NCBI GenBank assembly: GCA_016271365.2
Contig: CM028130.1
Location: 466,769,501 to 466,833,500 of the forward strand
DNA length: 64,000 nucleotides
Source of the DNA: Neoceratodus forsteri
Lineage: Eukaryota; Chordata; Ceratodontiformes; Ceratodontidae
Reading direction: 5' to 3'
How positions within the stretch are numbered: position 1 is the stretch's first letter; the number at the start of each line of letters is the position of its first letter. A program made the translations under genes and the position numbers. Under the pieces are notes generated by a model that made no database searches, had not been told where the DNA came from, and saw only the letters and a program-made list of their open reading frames with translations. Shown piece by piece: positions 33,216-43,480 of this stretch.

Positions 33216-33652
33216 GGCGAGGTGCCACACTGGGAGCCAGGGCGGGGTATTACTAACTGGAAACCTGGGTGCCATCTCTGTCTCTGGCGTGATAAGCATT
33301 TGGAGACATCTCGTCAGTTTCTCCACTTCCATGGTCAAGGAATTGAGTTTGGAGCTGTTATCAGCAGGAGATACATGGGTGGGTACCCCACCCCATAGCA
33401 GATGCAGTCGGATATAGGTCAGGGCCCGTACTTGCAGGCGTGGCCTTCATAAAGGGACTGTTTTGAATTCGGATCTCTCTCAACAGTTCACCCCATTGTG
33501 GCATATCTTTTCCTTGTCAGAGCACTCATTGACTGTCAACCTCTGCCCCTGAACTTCACTTGATGGGTCACCCTCAGTCACTGGTCGTAGCCACAGCTGT
33601 TGGTGCAGGTACCTCCGAGTCGCCTTTTCTCAACTCCTCGAATTTCTCCTCA

Positions 33653-34670
33653 TTAACTCATCATAGGAGGGTGGGGATTCCAGTCGATTTGCCAGGCGTA
33701 ACTGAAGCAACAGCAGTTCTGAGAAGGGGCAGACTTAAGGATTCTGTCCAGTCTGGTTCGGTCCAGTTCAATCGCTGGCAAACTACCCTTTCTGAGGCAT
33801 TCTTGCAACAATTTTTCCAGCCGAGAGACATACACAGACAACAACTCCCCTTGGTACTGTTGTGCATTTCTTACTCTCCACCATAGGTCCTCATCAGAAT
33901 CTGGGCTCCCATACACATTCTCCAAGGCCTCAAGATAGGCCTGTGCAGTCGCTTCAGGGTTACTGGCTCGTTTAGCACGGATGGTAGCCAGGGCAGGACC
34001 TCGGAGGCTCTCACTAACCCTCTTTCGCTTTTCGCCTTCCGAGCATTGCCATTCTAGCACTTGGGGGGCAACATAGTCTATCCAGGTCTCCCAGTCATCC
34101 TCCCCTTGGGGGGTGGGAAGGGTGCCAGAGAAGATCCTCAACCTTGGTGAGAGTCGTGACTAATGGCAGGTGCAGAAATAGGAGTCTGCATTGGTTCAGC
34201 CACCATTACGGGCACTGGAGCAGGAGAGGATGTTGGGGAGGAACACCCCAGGTGGCAAGAATAGTTTCTTCAAGTCCTCCACAGTTTTCCCTCTCCCAGC
34301 AACCATTCAGCAAATTTCTCCTCAAAAGTTTCAGATAGTGGTGGGGCTGATTCCCCAGGTCTTTACTGTCCTTAGTTATCACTCTCAAGCAGTGAGGGCT
34401 CCCTCTGGGGTAATGGTCTGTGGCACTTTGGAGCTATCTATGGGATCCTTAAACTCTACTAGGGCCAGGAAAGTGTGGGTGAGCAGATTAGCATGCCGAC
34501 CCACCACCACAGGGTTTTGTAAACCTTCCACCTCGGAAAGTACTCCCTGCACAGTGTCCGTATTGATACCAGGGGATGTCCAGGATAAGCATTTTTGGGG
34601 GTCGATCTCCTCCCAGTACACCACTCCACCAGCCGGTGCACAGCCACTTCTGTCGGGTCCTCTTTTTTCT
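33653..34670 (-). pseudogene. Gypsy Gag with PNMA-like N-terminal and capsid parts
   Basis: N-terminal pieces (about 34,385-34,650) read AVHRLVEWC, DTVQGVLSEVEGLQNPVVVG, HTFLALVEFKDPID and VPQTITPEGALTAW. Length and spacing resemble the N-terminal RNA-binding-like domain of PNMA/MOAP1 proteins. The capsid frame (33,653-34,141, 162 residues) starts MRIFSGTLPTPQGEDDWETW, then VSESLRGPALATIRAKRASN and YLEALENVYGSPDSDEDLW, a PNMA-type capsid N-lobe and C-lobe pattern. The frames are offset by small shifts. Mammalian PNMA genes are known domesticates of Ty3/Gypsy Gag; this looks like the Gag of such a Gypsy lineage still in its element. Confidence 0.75.
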
Positions 34671-34710
34671 TAACAGTGGTTCAGAATATGGCCACTAGAG
34701 GACACACAAT

Positions 34711-34728
34711 CCCAGCGGTGAGCCTCCA
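34711..34728 (-). other. Primer-binding site, tRNA-Thr-like
   Basis: Minus-strand TGGAGGCTCACCGCTGGG starts 3 nt after the 5' LTR. Vertebrate tRNA-Thr (AGT) ends, from memory, ...CCCAGCGGTGCCT plus CCA, which predicts TGGAGGCACCGCTGGG. The element matches throughout except for two extra bases (TC). Confidence 0.65.
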
Positions 34729-34731
34729 AGA

Positions 34732-36318
34732 TGTAACCCCAGATGGCGCTATCCCAGGGGCTACTACCCTGCCTGATTTGCCACTAACAGGTTGAGGGCC
34801 TGGATCCAATGGCGGTGCCTCACCCAGAGGTCAGGGTTTGCAATAGTTAAACTAACTTGGTCACAGCCCTCTGGGACACTGCAACCCCTTTCTTCCCACT
34901 AGTGGCCCACACAATATATCAGAATTACCTTCACAGTATACACTTACCCCCAGGTCTGGTTCCGGCACTGGGACCTCCTGTGAAATGAGATACAGTGCAA
35001 CAATCACAGTACAGTACTTTAACATAGACAAATACCTCAGGCAGTATAACTTGCTGAAACAAGCAGCTCTGATTTATTTAGGGGATATAACAAGGACAGG
35101 GAAATCAGGTTAATTAGCTTATCACTCTAATAATCTACCTATGGCTCTGTGCACAGGCCTATCCCTATCAGTTACTGGCCCTGGGTACCCAAGCCTAGTG
35201 GCTAGTCCAAACCGTGGCAGCTGGTAGGGCCCTTTCACACAGAGAAAAGGAGAATTAAACAGTCAGCAGTACAGTAATTCCATTTGGATTTAATGTGGCA
35301 ATTCAACAGGAGCGACCCTGAATTAGTACTCAACCTCCAAATAAGATAGGGTCCTTCAATGTCAGCAGGGCTCACTTGAGGTACACAAACCTCTTCACAC
35401 ATTTATATAAAAGAAAGCACTATACCAGGCAGGCTGCATCTGTATCCCGATCGCAATTACTGCACAATACCGGGAGAACACACAGCAGATTCAGTTCCTG
35501 ACAGACCGAGTGCAATTTTCAGCAATTCTTCCAGTCTTCTACAGGGTGAGCCTGGTTTCTACTCTTCAGAGACCCTTTGATTCTTTTCACAGGACGGATT
35601 CAGTCCTAACAAGCTGCAGACCGGAACTCTGGGCCTTACACAGGTTTTTTGACTAAAACTGCACACTGAAAAAGCACAGGGCTCCTTCCTTCTTCACTGC
35701 CAAAGCTCAACTGCACTCCAACTGAAAAACCGGCACTTCCTTTGAGTTCCTCCCAGTTCTTGACTGGATTGGCTGTCACTCACAATAGACTGCTGCTGTT
35801 GGTCCAAAAGGCACTGAAGTCTAAACTACATCTCCCAGAGTCACTGCCCATACAATCCTCTTGTGGCTGGCTCAGATTATGAGTCAAGTTCTGATTCGTC
35901 AAGGCACCATTTAGAGCTAGCTTACCCACACTGATTGGTCCAGTTTAGCAGTTCAAAACTAGAATGGGAACTAGCAGACACAGTTCTGACTGCAAAGAAA
36001 GCAGGTTAGACAAACTGTAATTTCATTATTACTCTAAATAATTTCTGGCAAACAGTTACATCTTTCAGATAGGTTCCTTTGCACTCCTAGTGACTGCAAA
36101 ATGAAGTGAATTGGCAGCAGCTTGAGTGGTACTCAATCAAAGAAACACACAGTCCCCCATACAAACTAATTATGTTTGCAAGCAGACAGCTCTTAAAGAG
36201 ACAGTACCAGAGGTTCTAAAACACTCACTGATAAATGGCTTAAATGCCAAACACCATTCAGGCTTGGAGCATTCAAGCAAGCTCCTGGAAGTCTTTTGGG
36301 AACCCCCATTTGCAGGGT

Positions 36319-36322
<4 letters not shown>
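34732..36322 (-). repeat. Gypsy 5' LTR (1591 bp)
   Basis: Plus-strand ends TGTAACCCCAGATGG and GCAGGGTTACA; flanked on the right by TATATATA. In element sense it is the 5' LTR and should hold the promoter and polyadenylation signals, but I cannot assign a specific TATA box. It is paired with 26,593-28,193. Confidence 0.95.

Positions 36323-36356
<34 letters not shown>
36323..36356. repeat. (TA)n microsatellite at the Gypsy target site
   Basis: About 17 TA units begin directly at the end of the 5' LTR. A second short TA run lies at 36,651-36,665, so the foldback element between them also sits in TA repeats. Confidence 0.9.
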
Positions 36357-36359
<3 letters not shown>

Positions 36360-36625
36360 AAACAAAATGGTTATATTAAATGCACTCTGAAAATAGAAAA
36401 TAGAGTTAAAAATCTACGTTTTGACCTTAGGTCTTCTTCAGGAAATATCTAAAGAGAAAAAAAACAAGTTAGTGTAGCTAGTTGTTTTTTTTCTCTTTTA
36501 GATATTTTTTTTCTCTTTTAGATATTTCCTGAAGAAGACCTAAGGTCGAAACATAGATTTTTAACTCTATTTTCTATTTTCAGCATGCATTTAATATAAC
36601 CATTTTGTTTTGCTTTTAGACCATA
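36357..36625. mobile_element. Foldback (palindromic) element with CTGAAGAAGA...CGAAAC motif
   Basis: Arms of about 108 bp (36,358-36,465 and 36,515-36,622) are reverse complements with few mismatches. They share AACAAAATGGTTATATTAAA, AAAATAGAAAATAGAGTT and CCTGAAGAAGACCTAAGGTC followed by GAAAC. The spacer of about 50 bp contains a repeated CTCTTTTAGATATTTTTTTT. There is no coding capacity. It could be a MITE with long TIRs duplicating TA, or a Penelope-related fragment carrying a hammerhead-like core. Confidence 0.7.
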
Positions 36626-36664
36626 TGCCGACGCAGCGCCTTCTTTTTGTTTTATATATATATA

Positions 36665-36795
36665 TACAGTAGTATTGTTATTTTGTCCCCCTTTATTGTG
36701 ACTCCTCTGCAATTGTAATGATGTGGAACCTCTTAACAAGCATTCGCTCACAGGTGTCTTCCAAGATCTTAATAAATAAATAAATAAAATAAGTG
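36665..36795 (+). mobile_element. L2-type LINE 3' tail, right part
   Basis: Contains TTGTTATTTTGTCC, then GATGTGGAACCTC, then AATAAATAAATAAATAAA. The LINE at 50,860-51,953 has GATGTGGAACCTTTG and AAATAAATAAAAAATAATAA at the same relative positions. It is likely the continuation of 26,260-26,592. Confidence 0.6.
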
Positions 36796-37049
36796 GTGCT
36801 TAGATTCTGTATGACATATACAAATGGGGATGGTAAGTACAAGAGATGGGGAAGTGGAACAACACATGGGGTTGGTGTTGGGGTTATAAGTGCTAGTGCA
36901 GGAGACATAGTGCAAGGCACAGGTTAAGGGGGTTTAGGATGGTGAGTAGACTAGGTACAGGGGGTTAATGGGGGGGATATGAGCCTTGAGAAGAGGGGTT
37001 ATTACAGGCATGGCATGAAGTCCTCAGAGGCCAGTTACGAGAGAGTGTT
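36796..37049. other. Unassigned G-rich interval
   Basis: No gene and no recognised repeat. The L1-like sequence resumes somewhere near its right edge. Confidence 0.3.
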
Positions 37050-38290
37050 CACCTTTTGGGAGCTTTGGCTTGGACACAAGCATCTCCATTAAATGCAACT
37101 GACCCTTTCTTTATAAGCTGGACCAGGCAAGGCCTTATTTATTTACATCGGTTTCTTGATAATCAGCGGGTGCGCCCTTTCTCAGAATTAAGCACTGAAT
37201 AGTCTCTCCTAACCCCCCCGATCATTATCATTACCTGCAGAACCAGGTGTATATTAATACACTATCCCCTTCAAATAGACAGCTCCCAGATTTACCTCAG
37301 ATGTATCTGTTGAGTACTGTGGGAGAACACCTGATTAGCTAGCTGTATGCCATGCTCAGAGATCAATCTAAAGATTCCACCATATCTACCTTTAAACAGT
37401 GGAGCAATGAAATGCTGGTTTCTTGTGACTTCATATTGGGAGAAATTCTCCCTTCCCACCTACAAACTCTCACTGTCACCCTACCTAAAAAAAATTGAGT
37501 TGAAATGCTGAATACGATTTTTTTGGACCCTACTGGCTGAAGCAAAATACTTAGGGGAATGAGCAAGGACCTGTTGGCGTGCCTGTGGGTAGTTAAAGAT
37601 GTATGAGGTTCATGTCTTCTGGTCTTGCCCTCTTCTAGGGACACATTGGGATACTGTTACACATACTCTAGAATCGCTGTTTGAAATTCGACAAATTCTC
37701 CACAGATGGTACTTCATCACACTCCACCCAGCCCAGTCCCTATCAGAGGCAGACAATTTAAGCTTTTACTGGCTTTAATTATGGGTGCAAAAAAAATAAT
37801 TACTAAACTATGGCTTTGGCTAACCTCCCTCACCCCTCCCCAACCCCAACGGTGAAACACTGGGTAGTCTTAATATATTATTTTTACTATTTAGAGAAAT
37901 GGACATACTATTATTTAAATAATTTTCCTGTTTTTGATGAAATTTGGAAACCTGGGTATTGTACAAACTGGAAACAGATCCATCTGTCATACCATAATCA
38001 ATATACTGTTTCTCTGTATGCATAGTTTCAAGCTGTATCTTATCCTGTCGGGTGATATGTATATTGTAGAGATATAATTATACATACCTATGCTCTAGTT
38101 TAGTTCTGTTTTTGTACTGTCTTTCATAATATATCACAAGTTCTTCTGTAGATTGTCTATATGTTCTTACATAGCTAGTCATAATCTGATCAAGGTAATC
38201 ACCCATTTTAACAAGATTTTTGTTAATGTATTGTTAAATTTTTTTGTGTTGCTATTTTGCTAAGTAAACAAAAACAGTTATAATAAAGAC
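37050..38290 (+). mobile_element. L1/Tx1-like LINE ORF2, 3' part and tail
   Basis: Scattered plus frames give PFLYKLDQARPYLFTSVS, YHYLQNQVYI, LPQMYLLSTVGEHLIS, EVHVFWSCPLLGTHWDTVTH and LHRWYFITLHPAQSLS. This is the L1/Tx1 post-RT order with a W.C. segment near the end (37,610-37,680). The final FWLWLTS-like and LEKWTYYY segment sits at 37,815-37,925. AATAAAGAC near 38,283 may be the polyadenylation signal. The polarity, decay level and protein position fit it as the continuation of the ORF2 that breaks off at 20,462. Confidence 0.65.
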
Positions 38291-39477
38291 TCATTTTTCA
38301 TGCCAGTCCACTTCTCCTGAGGTGCTACAGTCCATAGCCCCATCAGGATATGACACAAACGTGAATCCCTTGTGAGGGAAGCCTCCACAGCCCATCACTA
38401 GCTGTCACCAGGGCAACAGAACACTGTGCCATACCTTCCCAGGCTCAAAGCAGTGGTGTGTGACTGCACTGCCCCCCATCCTGTTGCTGCCCAACCTCGT
38501 CCCCAAACCTGAGTCACCGGCACGGGAACATAAGGTGCTACTTGCTGGCCCCATCGGCTGGCCCTGCAAACAATGCTTCCTCATAACTTTTAGGTAATTC
38601 TATCAGCCCATAACAACATATAATCAATAAGCCTGGCAAAAATGCACACAGCACAATTATTCATTTAACAGGACTGTCCTTTCAACAGGTCTACACATCA
38701 TCATATAACTCTTTTTCTGGGCATAATTTTTTTTTTTTTTTTAAGACAGGTTAATTCATTTTACTAGTTATTCATTTCAAAGGGCTTCCCTATATCTTTA
38801 AGGCACAAATAAATCTGTACAAAGTAAGGTATTCAGTTAACAGGTCTATGCTATTGTCAAGTATTTGTTTAAGTTGCCCCAGTGTAATAACTTAAGACTG
38901 AACATTTTATTTGGCTGTAGCACAGGTTGAGCAAATATCACAGTATCTGATGTTCTGTGCTATTTCCCCTACCGGGGCAATATGTCATATGCTTAACAGT
39001 GTACGACAAAACCCCTAAACAGAAACAGAAACAGAAACAGCATGATATAGAACAGCAAGAGGGTGCAATATCACAAATAGGTCTGTGCATGGTACTGCAC
39101 CCTCTCACTGTCTCAGGCAGAGGATAAGACCTCTGCTGGGATAAGGATCCATCAAGCAGCTGCTGTGGCTTGAAGGGATGAGCCACTGGCTGGCAGGCAA
39201 TGTGTTTGGGACTGGGTTTGATTCCTTGTCCCAGATGCATGGAATTTTTCATTTTTTTGCACTTTGTGCAATATTTACTTTTGCCCCCCCCCCCAAAAAC
39301 AAGACTTATGCTGCATGCAATATATTGCACTTTATTAACAGTGTGGTATATTGCTGCAGCATAATGTCTTGTGACAATATGACCCCTTGCCCTACTTCCT
39401 CAGGAAGTGGGAGCAGTGGTAGATAACTGACTATTCATTTCTGTAGCAGAATGCCTCCCCGTCATTAGCTAATGTAT
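38291..39477. other. Unassigned interval with small simple repeats
   Basis: No gene. A T-run lies at 38,728-38,745 and four ACAGAA units at about 39,017-39,040. Near 39,165-39,235 a GGGTTTGATTCC box resembles a tRNA B-box downstream of GATGAGCCACTGGC. That could be a diverged tRNA-derived SINE head, but the A-box is poor. Confidence 0.35.
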
Positions 39478-40984
39478 AGAAACATAGACTTTGATGACAG
39501 ATAAGTGCTGCTTGGCCCACCTAGTCTGCCCATTTCCCCTACCCATTGGATAAGCTGCAGATCCTAGTCAACCAGCAGCCTACTTCCTCCTTACCCCTCT
39601 CCTATCACCTTTTACCCCCCACTATAATTGCCTTATATTGGTCCCATGCATTCTTTAATTCCCCCACTGTTTTTGACCCCATGACCTCCTCAGGAAGGCT
39701 GTTCCATGCATCCACCACCCTCTCCATGAAAAAATACTTCCTCATGTTGCCCTTGAGCCGTCCCCCCTCTATCTTTAAATTGTGTCCCCTTGTTCTTGCC
39801 CATCTCTTTTTCTGAAATATGCTACCCTCTTGGACTTTGTTGATTCCTTTGAGGTACTTGAAGGTTTCTATCATGCCCCCCTCCTTTCCTCAAGGGTATA
39901 CATATTAAGCTCTTTTAGTCTGTCTTCATATGGCTTCTGGTGCAGACCCTGCACCATTTTGGTTGTGCTCTTCTGGACTGCCTCCTTCCTATCTATGTCC
40001 TTGTGGAGATGGGGTCTCCAGAACTGCACGCAGTACTCCAGATGGGGTTTCACTAACTGTCTGTATAGAGGGATAACAACTTCTTGCTTTCTACTGGTGA
40101 TGCCTCTCCCTATGCATCCCAGAATTTCCCCAGCCCCCCTTACTGCCTTCTCACATTGCTTGCCTACCTTAAGGTCATCTGATATGAGTACCCCAGTCCC
40201 TTTCCATTTTAGTCGTTGTTAGTACCTCCCCCCCATTGTGTACTCTTCCCCTGGATTTTTGTTTCCCAGATGTATTACTTTGCACTTCTTTGCATTGAAA
40301 CTAAGCTGCCATACTCTTGATCATTGCTCCGACCTTGCCAAGTCCCTTTTCATCCTTTCCACCCCTCCTTGTGTATCAACCCTGTTGCAGATCTTTGTGT
40401 CGTCTGCAAAGAGGCATACTTTTCCTTCCAGCCCCTCTGCAATGTCACCTATAAAGACAATAAAGAGTAATGGTCCCAGTACTTAACCCTGTGGTACCCC
40501 ACTAGTAACTCCCCTTTCTCCAGAGTGTGCTCTGTTTACTATTACCCTCTGCGTCCTGTTGTCCGGCCAATTTGTTAACTCAGGCTACCACCCTGTGACC
40601 CACTCCCAGGCTGGCTAACTTGTTTTGTAATCTTTTGTGTGGTACTGTGTCAAATGCCTTGTTAAAGTCTAAGTAGGCCTTATCTATAGCCCCTCCCTGT
40701 TCTACTACTTTGGTAACCCAGTCAAAGAAATATATTATATTCATCTGACATGACCTTCCAAATGTGAATCCATGTTGCCTTGTGTCCTGTGCCCCACTGA
40801 CCTCTAGGTACTCAACAATTTTTTCTTTCAGAAGTGATTCTATCATTTTCCCTACCACTGAGGTCAAACTAACAGGTCTGTAGTTTCCTGCCTCTGCCTT
40901 GCTCTCACTCTTGTGAAGGGGGATCACATCCGCCTTCCTCCAGGCCTTAGGTACCACCCCATCTTCCCATGATTTGTTAAAACT
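39478..40984 (-). mobile_element. CR1 LINE, 3' half (RT and tail)
   Basis: Minus-strand frames: VPKAWRKADVIPLHKSESKA, VVGKMIESLLKEKIVEYLEV, HGFTFGRSCQMN and motif A AYLDFNKAFDTVPHKRLQNK (40,580-40,957), then a broken palm to about 40,240. MKPHLEYCVQFWRPHLHKDI (39,871-40,053), LKGNMRKYFFMERVVDAWNS (39,605-39,874) and a 3'UTR ending GTCTATGTTTCTATACA follow. The 5' half is at 42,372-45,060. Confidence 0.85.
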
Positions 40985-42371
40985 CTGCCCTTCAACAGGA
41001 CTTTGATGCCGTACAAAATTGGCTAAGGTCTAACCAACTCATCCTAAACGTAAAGAAAACCGTCTCCTTAACCTTCGGCACGCAGCCTAGACTCTCCCGG
41101 TTAGTTGCCCACCCCGCTTTCCATACCCTGGACGGATCCACCTTGGATTCATGCACTTCCTTCAGATACCTGGGGGTTTGGCTTGATCATCACTTAGATT
41201 TCTCCGTCCACATTGACTCCCTACTGAAAAAACTACACCCAAAGCTAGGAGCACTATATCGCAATAAAGGCTGCCTACCAACCTCGGTCAGGAAGGAATT
41301 AGTGCTCAGAATTATTCTTCCTATTTTTGACTACGGAGACATGGTCTACAGTCGGCCCCCATCCGCCTCTGGCCAGCTTGGACCCCCTCTTTCATTCCTT
41401 CTGTCGGCTCATCCTAGAATGCCCCCCCACGACCCACCATTGCGACCTATACAGCAGCCTAGCTCTCCCATCACTGGAGTCCAGGAGGCAACTCCATTGC
41501 GCCAATCTCATAGCCAAGCACTGGAACAACTCCCTCCCCACCTATCTCAGCTCTGTCTTGTCAACGCAACCCCCCCAGGCATACTCCCTAAGATGCTCAG
41601 ACTCTAAGCTGCTACAAATCCCTTTCATGCGCACATCAAAGGGCCAATCTGCTTTCAAATACCGACTGCCCAAACTATGGAACGACCTCCCTGTTGGTAT
41701 TAGGCTCTCCCCCACCCCAAGGCTCCTGAAACCTCTCCTCCAGGCCCACTTCTCTGACATATGCAACTGCAACCTGCAGCCCAGACCTGCTACCACGCGG
41801 CACTGTAACGTGCCCTGAACTGTACAAATAACCAGTACTTACTATAATAATTATACACCTACTGTCACTGTCTGTTATGCCCTGCAGTCATAGGCCCTAA
41901 TCTATGACATAGCAACCATGTACTTTTATAGCAACTATTGTACCCTGCCTCTAAGTCCAAAATTGTAAGTCACAAATGTTTGTCTAGTCCAGCCTGTAAC
42001 TGATCTGGACCTGCTGTAACCGAATGCTACGATCTGCACAAAATGACTAGCAACTCACTATAATTGTTGTATACCTATTGTCACTGTCTGAGATGTCCTG
42101 CGGTCATAGGCCATACTGTGACTTAGCAACTATGCACCCTGATCTTTAGGTCTAAACCTGTGTATCTCTAACTAATGTGTTAATCCAACCTGTAACCTTT
42201 CTGGATCTGTTTACAATCACCCTATACTACTCTGAACCTGTAATACACCTTTGTTTGTGCTCCTGCTTGTATTGAATGTAACCCCCAGGTCACATCTGGA
42301 AATGAGTGGTCCCTGCTCAGTATGCTTATCTGGTAAATCTCTTAAATAAATAAATAAAAAAATATAAATAA
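40985..42371 (+). mobile_element. 5'-truncated L2-type LINE inserted in the CR1 RT
   Basis: The plus frame starts ALQQDFDAVQNWLRSNQLIL, then the KKTVSLTFG block, SFRYLGVWLDHHLDFSVHID and LHPKLGALYRNKGCLPTSVR with IFDYGDMVY. In a second frame THHCDLYSSLALPSLESRRQ, KYRLPKLWNDLPVGIRLSPT and LLKPLLQAHFSDI follow. The 3'UTR (41,819-42,330) ends in TTAAATAAATAAATAAAAAAA. Truncation lies just after the RT catalytic box. CR1 sequence continues on both sides. Confidence 0.85.
41143..41818 (+). pseudogene. L2 RT C-terminal domain
   Basis: Two overlapping plus frames (41,143-41,607 and 41,327-41,818) carry the YLGVWLD and LGALYRNK blocks and then the THHCDLYSSLALPSLESRR and WNDLPVGIR blocks, showing a single frameshift near 41,340-41,400. 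It ends with a normal C-terminus at 41,818. Confidence 0.75.
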
Positions 42372-43480
42372 AAAAAGGAGAGTCAGTGTGGTCATTGTGG
42401 TGTCACTAGGTCTTCCCTTAGTTCTTTTAGAATTCTGGGGTGAATCCCATCAGGTCCCATTGCTTTGTCCACCTTGAGTTTTAAGAGTTCTTTCAGGACC
42501 CTTCCTTCTGTGAATAGACTGGTATTGACCCCCCTGCCCAGAGTGCTTCTATTATTTGGTTTAGGTACCTCCCCCGCTTCTTCTTTTGTGAATACTGAGC
42601 AAAAGTATTCATTCAGTATCTCTCTGACTTTTCACTGTCGCCCTCTGCCCACCTCCTCTCCCCTTTATTAAGCCTCACAATCTCTCCCCTGGTCATTCTG
42701 TGCTCCCTAATGTATCTATAAAAGGGTTTTATGCCCCTTCTTAACAGAGCTGGCTATCTTTTCCTCAGGTTGGGCCTTTGCTATTCTGACTGCCTTCCCG
42801 CTTCTCTCTGCTTTAACTGATACAGTTCTCTGTCCTGTTCCTTCTGTGATTCCTTATACTTCCTGAATGCTATCTTTTTCTCCCTAACCTTCCATGCCAC
42901 CTCTTTTGAGAACCATAGTAGTTTTTTACTTTGTTTTGTTTTCTTTATTTGCTTCACACAAAGGCTTGTTGCCTCTATGGTGGCAGTTTTGATTTTTCCC
43001 TATTGTTCTTCCACCCCTCCTTCCTGCTCATTAACTAGTGCATTCCTTAGGCACTCCCCTATTTTGCCAAAGTCAGCCCTTCTAAAGTCCAGTACCCTTG
43101 CTTTTGTATGGCTTGACTCCATGGTTGGGTTTATCATGAACCACACTGTATGGTGGTCGCTTGTTCCCAGATGGCTACCCACTTCTGAATCTGTGATCCT
43201 CTCTCCATCCTCATTTGAGAGTACCAAGTCCAAGATTGCTCCCTCCCGAGTGGGTTCCAACACTAGCTGTCTGAGGCATGCCCCCTGTAGGGCATCGAGA
43301 ATGACCCTACTCTTGGATATGGCTGCAGTAAATGTGCTCCAGTTAACATCTGGCATATTCATGTCCCCCATCAACAATATCTCCCCTTTTTCTGCCATTC
43401 TGAGTTTGCCTTCTATTATTTCCTTGTCCTTTTTCCCCCCGAGATGGGGGTCTGTATACAACCCCTGTGTGGATTGTGGT
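42372..43480 (-). pseudogene. CR1 endonuclease C-terminus and EN-RT linker
   Basis: Frame 43,000-43,485 (161 residues) has EKGEILLMGDMNMPDVNWST, REGAILDLVLSNEDGE and VGSHLGTSDHHTVWFMI, which includes the catalytic SDH motif. Below it the linker and RT start read VDKAMGPDGIHPRILKELRE near 42,430-42,480, ending at TTLTLL where the L2 is inserted. The RT continues with FNKSWEDG at 40,984. Confidence 0.8.

Larger units (their letters stand above)
26593..36322 (-). mobile_element. Complete Ty3/Gypsy LTR retrotransposon with PNMA-like Gag
   Basis: Two direct LTRs (TG...CA ends) flank 6.5 kb of minus-strand coding sequence in the order Gag, protease, RT, RNase H, integrase, the Ty3/Gypsy order. TATA flanks both ends as a 4-bp target duplication. 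A primer-binding site follows the 5' LTR by 3 nt, and a purine run precedes the 3' LTR. LTRs are nearly identical in substitutions, so the insertion is recent. The coding frames are nevertheless broken by many one-base shifts, some of which may be assembly errors. No envelope-like gene is seen between integrase and the 3' LTR. Confidence 0.92.

Noticed and set aside
39165..39235. Possible tRNA-derived SINE head
   Set aside because: B-box-like GGGTTTGATTCC is present, but the A box and the core are not convincing.
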